Assembly (NCBI RefSeq): GCF_009268075.1
Contig: NZ_VWOH01000001.1
Span: forward strand, 62,001-126,000
Direction of reading: 5' to 3'
DNA length: 64,000 nucleotides
Source: 'Cynodon dactylon' phytoplasma
Lineage (GTDB): Bacteria; Bacillota_I; Bacilli_A; Acholeplasmatales; Acholeplasmataceae
The notes beneath the pieces were generated by a model that saw only the letters and a program-made list of their open reading frames with translations, did no database searches and was not told the origin of the DNA. Each line of letters starts with the position of its first letter. Position 1 is the first letter of the stretch. A program made the translations under genes and the position numbers. Below are positions 39,755 to 48,143 of this stretch, piece after piece.

Positions 39755-40057
39755 TTACTTTTGATCAATAAAATTTAATAATTTTTCAAAAGAACAATAA
39801 CCTATTTGTCTATTAATTTCCTTTCCTTTTTTATATAAAATTAGAGTAGGAAAACTTTTAATATTATTTGTAAAAACTAAATCTTGATACAAATCAACAT
39901 CAATTTTAACTATTTTTATATCAGTTCTTTTTTCTTCTATTTTTTTTAAAATAGGCATTAACTGAATACAAGGAGAACACCAAGAAGCAAAAAAATCTAA
40001 CAAAACATTTTCATTAGAAATAATAATTTTTTTTAAATCTATTTTATTATTTTCCAT
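39755..40057 (-). CDS. trxA: thioredoxin with a WCSPC active site
   Basis: 100 residues, the thioredoxin size. The dithiol site is WCSPC (Cys27 and Cys30), with Ser replacing the usual Gly of WCGPC. The DFFASW and the cis-Pro segment SFPTLILYKKGKE (about 68-80) are normal. It reduces protein disulfides, usually with thioredoxin reductase, which is not in the window. The substitution suggests a changed redox potential, an inference only. AAGGGG precedes the ATG. Confidence 0.92.
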   Translation of the reverse strand: MENNKIDLKKIIISNENVLLDFFASWCSPCIQLMPILKKIEEKRTDIKIVKIDVDLYQDLVFTNNIKSFPTLILYKKGKEINRQIGYCSFEKLLNFIDQK

Positions 40058-40423
40058 TAACTAAAACCCCTTTAAATATAATTTTTTTTGAATTAAATTA
40101 AATTAAAAATCACATAATTTTAATATTTTGTATATAATGATAAGATAATTGTTATTTTTTTTATTTTTTAAATGTTTTTTTATATATTCATTATATATTG
40201 AATTTCATAAATTTATTTAAAATATTTGATTGAATGGACTTGATATAAATAAACAACTATATTAGTTATATTAATGAAATTTAATAATTATTTAAAAAAA
40301 TTTTTTAATTTTTAAAATAATATTTTTATTTATTAATATTTTATATAATTAAAAAATATAATTTTTTAGTCTAATTTAAAAATATACTAATAAAATCATA
40401 AAATAGAATGGCAAGTAAAAAAA
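40058..40423. other. divergent AT-rich intergenic region, trxA / ABC transporter
   Basis: 366 bases between divergent genes. Promoters for both are expected, but no single TTGACA-TATAAT pair stands out. No RNA or small gene recognised. Confidence 0.4.
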
Positions 40424-42181
40424 ATGATTAAATTAAAAAAAGTAAGCAAAATATATTTTGATCAAAAAACCAAAAAAAAAAAAATTGCTTTAGACCAAAT
40501 TTCACTTAATTTACCAAATAAAGGAATAATATTTATTTATGGAAAATCAGGTTCTGGAAAAACTACTCTTTTTAAAATTATATCAGGATTAGAAAAAATA
40601 AGCTATGGAGAATTATACGTTAACAATATTCTGATATCTAATTTTCAACAAAAAAAGATAGATGATTATAGAAACGGTATGATAGCTTTTTCATTTCAAG
40701 ATAATAATTTAATAGAACATTTAACTGTTTACGACAATATAATTTTAGGAGCAGAACTACAAGGAAAAAAAATAGAAGAAACATTTATCAATTCTCTTTT
40801 TAAAGAATTTGATTTAGATATTGAATTGAAAAATACAAAAGTAGAACAATTATCCGGAGGACAAAAACAAAGAATAGGTATTATACGTGCTCTTTTAAAA
40901 GATTCTGATATTGTATTAGCTGATGAACCTACATCAAATTTAGATGAAAAATCAAGCCAAAAAATTCTAAATAAATTTAAGGAAATATCAAAAGAAAAAC
41001 TAGTAATAATTATTTCTCATAATTTATTAAATGCTTATGAATATTCAGATCGTATAATAGAAATAGAAAATAGTTGTATAAAAAAAGATATCACAAAAAA
41101 AGAATTAAGTAATATTGAACAAAAAGAAATAAATGATAAAATCAAAAAATCAATTCAAGAAAATATAGATAATAATTTTTATGAATTATATCTTAAATTA
41201 AATGAAAATTTATTTGAAGAAACAAAAGAAAAAAAAGATTATACAGATACTAATTATTTCAAAAAAATTAAATTAAAACCAAGTAATTTAAAATTCCGAA
41301 GTATCTGTAAAATAATTTCAAGAAGTTTTTGGAGAAAAAGAAAACTTAATAGTTTGTTTGTATTTATAATATTATTTTTTGTACTTTTTCCATATTCTCA
41401 ATTTGCTATAAATATTAAAACTTACGCTTTTTATCAAAAAAAATTTTTTCTTCAAACTCTTTTAGAAAAAATAGCAAGTTCACTTAAAACACAAAACATG
41501 GATTCTACATTTGTAATGAAATCTTTAAAATTATTTTACACTTGTCTTATATTAAACAGTTTTTTTATTGTATTATCCAATAACAAAGAAGAAGAAATTA
41601 AAACTATTCAGTATATGGGAGGAAACATTTTTACTATTATAAAAATATTTCTTATAGAATCCCTTTTTTTTAGTATATTTATATCAATTGTACATATATT
41701 ATTTATTTTATTTTATTGTTCGATAGCCTTACCTATCTTTTATTATCAAAATACCGAAGAGATTAAATTTTTTAATTATTTAACATCTTATTTTCCTTTA
41801 GAAAAATATCTAATAAAATATAAATACTTTATAAATAAAGAAAATTTGAGTGAACATCAAATATGGTTAGAATCAATTGGACCAAAAATTTTGTTTGTTC
41901 TTCAAAAATACAAAAATCAGCAAATAAATTCAATATTTGAAGTTAACGATTTTTTTAACAATTTAGAATTATCTTCTTGTTCTTTGTTCCAAACAATAAA
42001 AAATATTTGGTCATACAATAATGCTGATTTCATAATTAACTTTTTTTCTCTAAAACCATTATATAGAATAATAAACTTAATAATAAGTATATTTATGTGT
42101 TTATTTTTAATTTTATTTCTTGCAAATTTAATAACATTCTTTTTATCTCGTATAAAAAAAAAGAATCATAAATTAAACTAA
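40424..42181 (+). CDS. ABC transporter, ATPase fused to an FtsX-like permease (MacB-like)
   Basis: 585 residues. Residues 1-230 are an ABC ATPase: Walker A YGKSGSGKTT (about 38-47), signature LSGGQKQR (about 144-151), Walker B IVLADEPTSNLD (about 164-175) and the switch His in IIISHN. A Lys/Glu-rich linker follows, then four membrane helices (about 303-323, 365-385, 400-430, 555-577). Between helices 2 and 3 is IKTIQYMGGNIFTIIKIFLIES, matching the MacB/FtsX permease core. This family exports lipoproteins or peptides or gates wall enzymes; the cargo is unknown. It is a single gene. Confidence 0.85.
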   Translation: MIKLKKVSKIYFDQKTKKKKIALDQISLNLPNKGIIFIYGKSGSGKTTLFKIISGLEKISYGELYVNNILISNFQQKKIDDYRNGMIAFSFQDNNLIEHLTVYDNIILGAELQGKKIEETFINSLFKEFDLDIELKNTKVEQLSGGQKQRIGIIRALLKDSDIVLADEPTSNLDEKSSQKILNKFKEISKEKLVIIISHNLLNAYEYSDRIIEIENSCIKKDITKKELSNIEQKEINDKIKKSIQENIDNNFYELYLKLNENLFEETKEKKDYTDTNYFKKIKLKPSNLKFRSICKIISRSFWRKRKLNSLFVFIILFFVLFPYSQFAINIKTYAFYQKKFFLQTLLEKIASSLKTQNMDSTFVMKSLKLFYTCLILNSFFIVLSNNKEEEIKTIQYMGGNIFTIIKIFLIESLFFSIFISIVHILFILFYCSIALPIFYYQNTEEIKFFNYLTSYFPLEKYLIKYKYFINKENLSEHQIWLESIGPKILFVLQKYKNQQINSIFEVNDFFNNLELSSCSLFQTIKNIWSYNNADFIINFFSLKPLYRIINLIISIFMCLFLILFLANLITFFLSRIKKKNHKLN

Positions 42182-42209
42182 ACTAAAATAAAATGATGAA
42201 ATCACAAAA

Positions 42210-43160
42210 TTAAATTAAATCAGGTTTATAAAAACATTTTTTTGATAAAACATTTAAAGGTTCTGTAAAAGTACCTTTTTTTATTTCTTCTAATTTTTCA
42301 CCCAAAGTATTCATTTTAGAATCAATATCATCTAAAAACCATAACAAAAGAGCTTCACTAATTTGGGGTTTTTTAGCAGAACCATATTCTAATAAACCAT
42401 GATGCGAAATAAGTAAATGCTTTAAAAGTAAAATCTCTTCACTATCTTGAACACCTAAACACAAAGCCTCTTCATGAATACTATTAACACCTAAAATTAA
42501 ATGACCTAACAAAATACCTTCCTTATTATAAACTTTTTCCTCAAAATTAAATTCACTAACTTTAGCCATATCATGTAATATAATACCAGAATAAATTAAA
42601 TCAGCATTTAAGTATGAATATTTTTTTAAGAAAACTTCAGACATTTCTAACATACTTAAAGTATGATATCCTAATCCTCCATAATAAACATGATGCATTT
42701 TAAAAGCTGCTGGAGTTATTAAAAATTTATTTTTATTTTTTTTATATAAATTAGAAGTAATTTGAAATAAAATTTTATTTTTGATTAAAGACAAAAAATA
42801 TTCTATTTTTGAGCCTATATTATTAAAAGAAATAAGTGAACAAGGGAAAAAATATGAATAAAACTTATAAATTTTATCTAAATCAAAAATTTTTTCAATA
42901 AAACAATTTTTAATAGATACAAAAAATTTTTTTTCTTTTTCTAATGAATAAATAGTTTCAAAAAAATAAATTCTCTCTTTAAAAATTTTTTCTGCAAAAT
43001 CTTCTATTTTAATATTTATTACGAATTTTTCCGGTAATAAAATATCAACATTATAAAAATTATCTCCTTTATTAATGTTAACTATTTTTCCTATAAAGGA
43101 ATATTTTTCTCCAACTTTCTTATCTTTTAAAAAATCTTTTTTTATTTTACACATTATCAA
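42210..43160 (-). CDS. yhaM: 3'-5' exoribonuclease YhaM (OB fold plus HD domain)
   Basis: 316 residues, usual size. Residues 12-110 form the OB-type RNA-binding region; the HD phosphohydrolase follows: HHVYYGGLGYHTLSML (about 151-166), GIILHDMAKVSEF (about 188-200) and HHGLLEYGSAKKPQISEALLLWFLDDIDSK (about 248-277). This is the YhaM/Cbf1 pattern, a nuclease that trims RNA 3' ends. Start at ATG 43160 (MIMC) or 43154. It converges on the ABC transporter. Confidence 0.9.
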   Translation of the reverse strand: MIMCKIKKDFLKDKKVGEKYSFIGKIVNINKGDNFYNVDILLPEKFVINIKIEDFAEKIFKERIYFFETIYSLEKEKKFFVSIKNCFIEKIFDLDKIYKFYSYFFPCSLISFNNIGSKIEYFLSLIKNKILFQITSNLYKKNKNKFLITPAAFKMHHVYYGGLGYHTLSMLEMSEVFLKKYSYLNADLIYSGIILHDMAKVSEFNFEEKVYNKEGILLGHLILGVNSIHEEALCLGVQDSEEILLLKHLLISHHGLLEYGSAKKPQISEALLLWFLDDIDSKMNTLGEKLEEIKKGTFTEPLNVLSKKCFYKPDLI

Positions 43161-43336
43161 TTTTACTCTTCTTTGAACTGTTTCAACAAAATAGTACTAT
43201 TACAAAAATACGTTTTTTAAAATTTTAGCTATATTTTTTATTCTTTTTTTATAATTATTTATTAAAAAATACTAAAATTTTTTACTTAACTGTCCTTATC
43301 ATAACTCAAAACAATAAAAAGTCAACTACTAATTAA

Positions 43337-44440
43337 AAGATTTTTAAAAAAATAAAAAAAAATTCAGACAAAAGTGCTTTTACAATATTAATAGGAATAG
43401 TATTACCAATTTGACAATAAATAGAAATGATATTTAAGCTAAATTTTCATTGATCTGAAAAAGATTGAATACGATAGTATATTTTCTAATAGTTAAAGGT
43501 CTTGTTTCGAATGAATAGTATCTTTCAATTTGTTTTTGTTGGCAGAGGTATTTAAGGTTAAAAAATAGTTCGTCCTAAGATAATCTTATGGTTATTCCTG
43601 TTTTCCACCATTTTGATAATAATTTTACCCATATAAATTTTAGCTATTTCAATGGGTAAATGACAATGACAACCTCATCCTGGAAGCACTAATATTGGTA
43701 AAGACAATTCAAACTTAAAATTTAAATATTTTCTAATAACGACAAAAAAAACTCTTTTTTTTTTTTTTTAGTTAATTGATAATCCCGATCATTTAATAAT
43801 TAATATTATATTTTATAATTACTTTTTATTAAAGCGTGTAATATTATTCAAGTATTTTTTTTTAAGTGAAAATAAAAAATAATAAGACTTTATATTTAAT
43901 TCTAATACTTATTTTTGATATAATTTTTTCTTAAAAAAGTCAGCATAAATAGTTACTTTTCTTTTTTTTAGATATAATACCAGTAGTTAATAAATAATTT
44001 GACTATTTTAAAAAAAGAAAATAAAAAAATTTTATTTCTTTTTTTTCAGTCAAAATAGTTTTTCTCGCGGTACACTTTTTTTGGGCCATATTCTTGGGTA
44101 TGGTTTTTTTTGAAAATAAGATTACATTCTTGTTTTAAGTTCTCTTTAAAAATAAAAGTTGGTTAAAATTCTGCTTTTTTTTATGTTTATAACATGTCGG
44201 TTTAATAGTTGAAGACGACGAGATTTTCTAAAGGATTTACGGTTTAATCTTTTTAAAGTTCCTAAGTTTGAATATTTTTAGTTATAATTTCGTAACCTTT
44301 TTTAAAAGATGTTTAAAGTTGCCTAAGCTTCTTAGAATTTATTTCGAATAACACTATAGATGTTTGGAAAGAACTTCCATGAGAAACTATCAGTTCAGTC
44401 TGGTTCGGTCTAATTTAACTATAAAATATCATAAAATATA
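43337..44440 (-). pseudogene. decayed DNA (cytosine-5) methyltransferase
   Basis: No open frame survives, but the minus strand keeps recognisable pieces. Around 43485-43540 one frame reads ERYYSFETRPLTIRKY. After a frameshift, 43350-43480 reads YRIQSFSDQ-stop-KFS, then QIGNTIPINIVKALL. This matches the methyltransferase C-terminus (RPLTVREYARIQSFPDDWKF...QIGNAVP.NLAKAL, motifs IX and X). The in-frame stop TGA falls on the usual Trp. Further up, SIVLFEINSKKLRQL and SFKKGYEIITKNIQ near 44330-44400 weakly resemble the N-terminal part (motif II). The total span fits a gene of about 350 codons. The left end is well supported, the right end much less. No restriction enzyme gene was found beside it. 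Confidence 0.6.
43998..44054. repeat. long inverted repeat inside the decayed methyltransferase region
   Basis: The outer arms TTTGACT (43998-44004) and AGTCAAA (44048-44054) match perfectly. The inner A-rich and T-rich arms pair through AAAGAAAA and TATTTCTTT with few mismatches. It could be a former terminator or a terminal repeat of a lost element. No duplication of flanking bases was noticed. Confidence 0.45.
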
Positions 44441-44479
44441 ATGTTCGATAAATAAAATAATCAAATAAGTGGTTAATTA

Positions 44480-44821
44480 TTATTTATTTACAAATATTAT
44501 TCCATTTATTTTTCTGAATTTAAATTTATTAATAAGATATAAATTTATTCTATCTTCTAATTCTAATAATTTATTTTCTAACTTACTTAAAATATCTACT
44601 ATTTTTTTTAAAATGTCTACTATTTTTTTTTTTGAATTCGAACTTAAACTTATTTTTTTTTGATAACTCGAAAAAGAAACAGCAGCAATATTTTTATTTT
44701 TATTCATTGCAAAAATATAATTTGGATGATAAAAAATAGAAATTAAAATAACTAAAATAGTAGAAAATATAAATATCAAAAAATTATTTTTGTGTTTCAT
44801 TTTGTTTATTTTAAATTTCAT
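44480..44821 (-). CDS. small secreted protein with phytoplasma-like signal peptide
   Basis: 113 residues, family not recognised. A basic start (Lys-rich to about 12) leads into a hydrophobic segment NFLIFIFSTILVILISIFY (about 13-31), then HPNYIFAM, an A-x-A-like exit for signal peptidase. The mature part, about 75 residues, is Lys/Ser-rich, with a leucine-zipper-like helix VDILSKLENKLLELEDRINLYL. The heptad KKIVDIL occurs twice, from a 21-base tandem repeat at 44589-44630. Size, export and layout resemble phytoplasma SVM-type secreted proteins. Effector function is inference. A second Met at codon 8 could also start it. Confidence 0.55.
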   Translation of the reverse strand: MKFKINKMKHKNNFLIFIFSTILVILISIFYHPNYIFAMNKNKNIAAVSFSSYQKKISLSSNSKKKIVDILKKIVDILSKLENKLLELEDRINLYLINKFKFRKINGIIFVNK

Positions 44822-45031
44822 ATTTATTTTTAAAAAATCCTTTCTTTTTAAAAAAATATCTCAAAAATATCTTGTTATTGTAATGATTTTTTATTAAAAT
44901 TTAACTATTTAAATAATTGTTAATCTCATGAGAAAAATAATAATTCAGGTCAAAATAAAATTGAATTAAAATAACCAAATAAATTTTATCAATTAATAAA
45001 TAAAATTAAATTATTAAAAATTAGAACGAAT

Positions 45032-45053
45032 AGACTATATAAGATTATAGTCT
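45032..45053. terminator. hairpin downstream of cca
   Basis: A perfect eight-base inverted repeat, AGACTATA and TATAGTCT, has a six-base loop and lies about 75 bases after the cca stop. The longer T-run is on the plus strand, so its use by the minus-strand cca is uncertain. The rest of 44822-45128 is AT-rich with nothing else recognised. Confidence 0.4.
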
Positions 45054-45128
45054 TTATTATATTTAATTTTACAAAATTTTACTATTATTATTATTTTTAT
45101 ATTACATTTATATTAATTAAAATTTTTT

Positions 45129-45881
45129 TCATAATTTTTCAATTTCCGAAAGTATAGGAAAACAATTTTTCAATTTTCTTAAAAAAACAATAGCATTAGT
45201 TTTTTTAATGTCTAAAAAAGCTTTTTTTAAATATTTTTGACTAAAAATTTTTTTCAATTCTTCTATTAATATTTCGTTTTTAATTTTTTCTAATAAAAAA
45301 ATATTTTGAATTAAAACTTTTAGAGTATTAATTTCTATATCAAAATTTAATTTAGCTTGTAAATAAAAAATCCTTAGCATTCTTACAACATCTTCAGTTA
45401 ATTTTTGATAAGGATCACCAATTGTTCTTATTTTTTTTTTTCTTAAATCTTCACAACCATGAAAATAATCAATTAAATTATTATTTTCATCCATTAAAAT
45501 ACTATTAATAGTGAAATCACGTCTATAAATATCTTCTTTTATATCAGAAATAAAACAAATATAAGAAGGATGCCTATAATCTAAATAAGGACCTTCTTTT
45601 CTATAAGAAGTAATATCAAAATAAATTTTTTCAAAATAAACTTTAACTGTACCATATTTTTCTCTGAAACTTTTTTTTATATATTCAAAATTTTTTTTAA
45701 TTTCTTCAATTGAAGCATTCGTTGTAATATCTATATCATCAAAAGAGATATTAGAAAGAAAATCTCTAATTGCTCCTCCTACTATATAAGCTTCAAAACC
45801 TTTTTTTTTAAGTATTTTTAATAATTCTTGACTTTTTTTTATTTTATATTTAGATTCAGAAATCAAAATATTTTTACTCAA
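45129..45881 (-). CDS. cca: short tRNA nucleotidyltransferase (CCA-adding or poly(A) polymerase family)
   Basis: 250 residues, against about 400 in full-size Cca. The catalytic head is complete: IVGGAIRDF (about 33-41), metal-binding DID (49-51), the RRDFTINSIL motif (about 120-129) and DPYQKLTEDVVRMLRIFYLQAK (the nucleotide-selecting neck, with DVVR). The chain stops soon after the neck, so most of the body and tail that hold the tRNA acceptor are missing. All complete tRNA genes here already encode CCA, so the enzyme would serve repair. It may be a minimal working form or a truncation in progress. It follows degV by 21 bases. Confidence 0.85.
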   Translation of the reverse strand: MSKNILISESKYKIKKSQELLKILKKKGFEAYIVGGAIRDFLSNISFDDIDITTNASIEEIKKNFEYIKKSFREKYGTVKVYFEKIYFDITSYRKEGPYLDYRHPSYICFISDIKEDIYRRDFTINSILMDENNNLIDYFHGCEDLRKKKIRTIGDPYQKLTEDVVRMLRIFYLQAKLNFDIEINTLKVLIQNIFLLEKIKNEILIEELKKIFSQKYLKKAFLDIKKTNAIVFLRKLKNCFPILSEIEKL

Positions 45882-45902
45882 CTTTAAACTCCTAAAAAAA
45901 TA

Positions 45903-46811
45903 TCAAAATTTAATAATTCCTACACCAATTACATTATTTCCTAAATGAGCTAATATTGATGATGAAACAGGTATTTCTAAGATATTATTTATTTGAAACT
46001 CTTTTTCTAAACTTTTTTTGAAACTATCTTTTATTTTATCTTCATATAAAACATATAGCAAATAAATTAAAAAATTTTTTTTATTAACTCCTTCGATATA
46101 ATCTTTTATTTTTTTAATAATAAAAGAAAAAGCACTTTCCAATTGTATTTTTTTACTAATAATGTTTATATCACAATTTTCATTAAGCTGCAAAATAGGT
46201 TTTATTCTAAATAAACGTCCAAAAAAACCTTTAGTTTGGTTTAAACGACCGCTAAAAATCAGACGGTCTAAAGAATTAACTATAAAAAAAATAGTATTAT
46301 TTTTTTTTAGCCAATCTAGATGTTTAATCACCTTTTCTACTGAAAAGCCATTTGAAAAAAGACGTTCAGCTTCAATAGCAAAATAACCTTCTGAAAAAGA
46401 AATAGTATTTGTATCATAAGGAATTATCTCAAATTTTTTAACTTCTCTTTGTAAAATTTTTTTAGCTTGAACAACAGTATTGTAAGTTCCGCTGAGTTTC
46501 GGAGAAAGAGTAGGGATAAAAACTTTTTTATAGCCTTTTTTAAACAAATCTTTAAAATAAGTAATCAAATCACCTAAAGATGGTTGTGAAGTCTTAATTA
46601 CAATTTTATAATTTTCTTTTAATAATTTAGAACAATAAGATGGTGTAATATCTTTGCCATCTATATATTCCTTATTATCAATAAAAATTTTAATCCTTAT
46701 TAAATCAATATTTTTTGGTTTATCTTTATAATAATCCAAACAACTTGTGGATATAGAAGATACTTTTATATTTATATTATCTTTATGATCTTTTTCTGAA
46801 AATGATTGCAT
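45903..46811 (-). CDS. DegV-family fatty-acid-binding protein
   Basis: 302 residues, typical for DegV (FakB) proteins, which present fatty acids to the kinase FakA. The N-terminal SSISTSCLDYYKD, the lipid-pocket TSQPSLGDLITYFKDLFKKGYKKVFIPTLSPKLSGTYN (about 75-112) and FSEGYFAIEAERL are family features. The C-terminal domain has the shared SSILAHLGNNVIGVG ending. Partner fakA is not in the window. It is followed by cca. Confidence 0.88.
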   Translation of the reverse strand: MQSFSEKDHKDNINIKVSSISTSCLDYYKDKPKNIDLIRIKIFIDNKEYIDGKDITPSYCSKLLKENYKIVIKTSQPSLGDLITYFKDLFKKGYKKVFIPTLSPKLSGTYNTVVQAKKILQREVKKFEIIPYDTNTISFSEGYFAIEAERLFSNGFSVEKVIKHLDWLKKNNTIFFIVNSLDRLIFSGRLNQTKGFFGRLFRIKPILQLNENCDINIISKKIQLESAFSFIIKKIKDYIEGVNKKNFLIYLLYVLYEDKIKDSFKKSLEKEFQINNILEIPVSSSILAHLGNNVIGVGIIKF

Positions 46812-46938
46812 ATTTTCCTCGCAAACTTAGTATATTTTTTTTATATTCAAATAAAAAAATAAAAATGAATTTTAATAAAATTTTCAACATTTCTTTTTTT
46901 TAATAAATGTTTTAATAAAGTTTAATAAATTCTTCTGA

Positions 46939-47541
46939 CTATAGGAATTTAACAAAATCTTCAGGTTCTAATTTGAAAGATTTTTTAACTATTTCTTCAC
47001 TTTCAACTTTTTTACCAATAGCAATTAAAATAATTGGTAAATAATTAAAAGGAATATTGAATAAATTATTCAATTTATTAAAATGACAACCACCAATATA
47101 ACAACAATTATATCCTAAATCTTGTGAAGCTATAATAAAATGAAGAGAAATAATACCTAATTCTAGAAAAAGTTCATTTTTTAAACTATTTTGGTCTAAA
47201 AAATTATACTGTTTTCTTATTTGTTCTAATATAAATTTCTTTTGATCAATCGTAATTTCTTTATTCTCTAATCTGGAATTATAAATCTTTTCACTTAAAT
47301 CTATTTTATTCATGTTTCCACATAATAAAACCATAGCAGAACTAGTTTCTAATTGAACTTTATTACCTATCAAACATTCTTTTAATTTATTTTTATTAAA
47401 TTCGCTTTCAATAACAAAAAAAAACCAAGGTTGTAAATTAAAAGAAGAAGGAGTATAACGAATTTCTTTAAAAATTTTAGTCCAAATATATTTAGGTATT
47501 TTATGTTGTTTTTTAAAACATCTTATTGTTTCTATATTCAT
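46939..47541 (-). CDS. nitroreductase-family flavoprotein
   Basis: 200 residues. The family reduces nitro groups or quinones with FMN and NAD(P)H. RYTPSSFNLQPWFFFVIES (about 28-46) is the FMN-binding loop, LFLELGIISLHFIIASQDLGYNCCYIGG (about 123-150) the second, and ILIAIGKK near 171-178 the third. The physiological substrate is unknown. It is a single gene. Confidence 0.85.
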   Translation of the reverse strand: MNIETIRCFKKQHKIPKYIWTKIFKEIRYTPSSFNLQPWFFFVIESEFNKNKLKECLIGNKVQLETSSAMVLLCGNMNKIDLSEKIYNSRLENKEITIDQKKFILEQIRKQYNFLDQNSLKNELFLELGIISLHFIIASQDLGYNCCYIGGCHFNKLNNLFNIPFNYLPIILIAIGKKVESEEIVKKSFKLEPEDFVKFL

Positions 47542-48143
47542 AATACTAATTTTTCCTATTAATTACTTATTTTTTATTTAACATTTTCATTTTAAATTTA
47601 AAATTTTAAAATTTTATTATAAACAAAAATTTTTATATAAGAAACAATTTCGAATAATTTCATAATTATTATCTAATATTTCGATATTTTCTTTGAATAT
47701 AATCTAGTTTTTAAATATAGATTTGAATAATATGTTTCTAATTATGATTAATTAGTTATAATACTAGTTATAGTTAATAAATAAAAAATTAAATAAAAAT
47801 ATAAACAAATATAAAATTTTTTTAAATTTAATTAACTAAATAAAGTATACCTATAATATACATATTTTGGTCTAAATTATAAACAAAAATATATAAAAAA
47901 CAAATAATATTGAAACAAATAAAAAAATAAATATTAAAAATAATAAAATAATTTAAAATTTAAATTAAGAAAAAATATATAGTGAAAATTTTACTCTCTT
48001 ACTGATTCAACAATATCAATTAAATATAAAATAAGAGTATTAATTTTATAATATCATTATTTAATTTTAATAAGGTTTAAATTAATATATTATTCATTTA
48101 CTAATTAAAAAAAAATAAAAAGAAAATTAGAATAGAAAATAAT
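47542..48143. other. divergent AT-rich intergenic region, nitroreductase / JetA-like gene
   Basis: About 600 bases. Several TATAAT words occur on the plus strand (about 47756 and 47852), but none with a clear -35 box. No RNA gene or gene remnant was recognised. No JetB, JetC or JetD remnant was seen here. Confidence 0.4.

Noticed and set aside
43800-44440. tmRNA, RNase P RNA or a third group II intron
   Set aside because: No GUUCRA T arm, no GAGGAAAGUCC block and no domain V pair were found on either strand.
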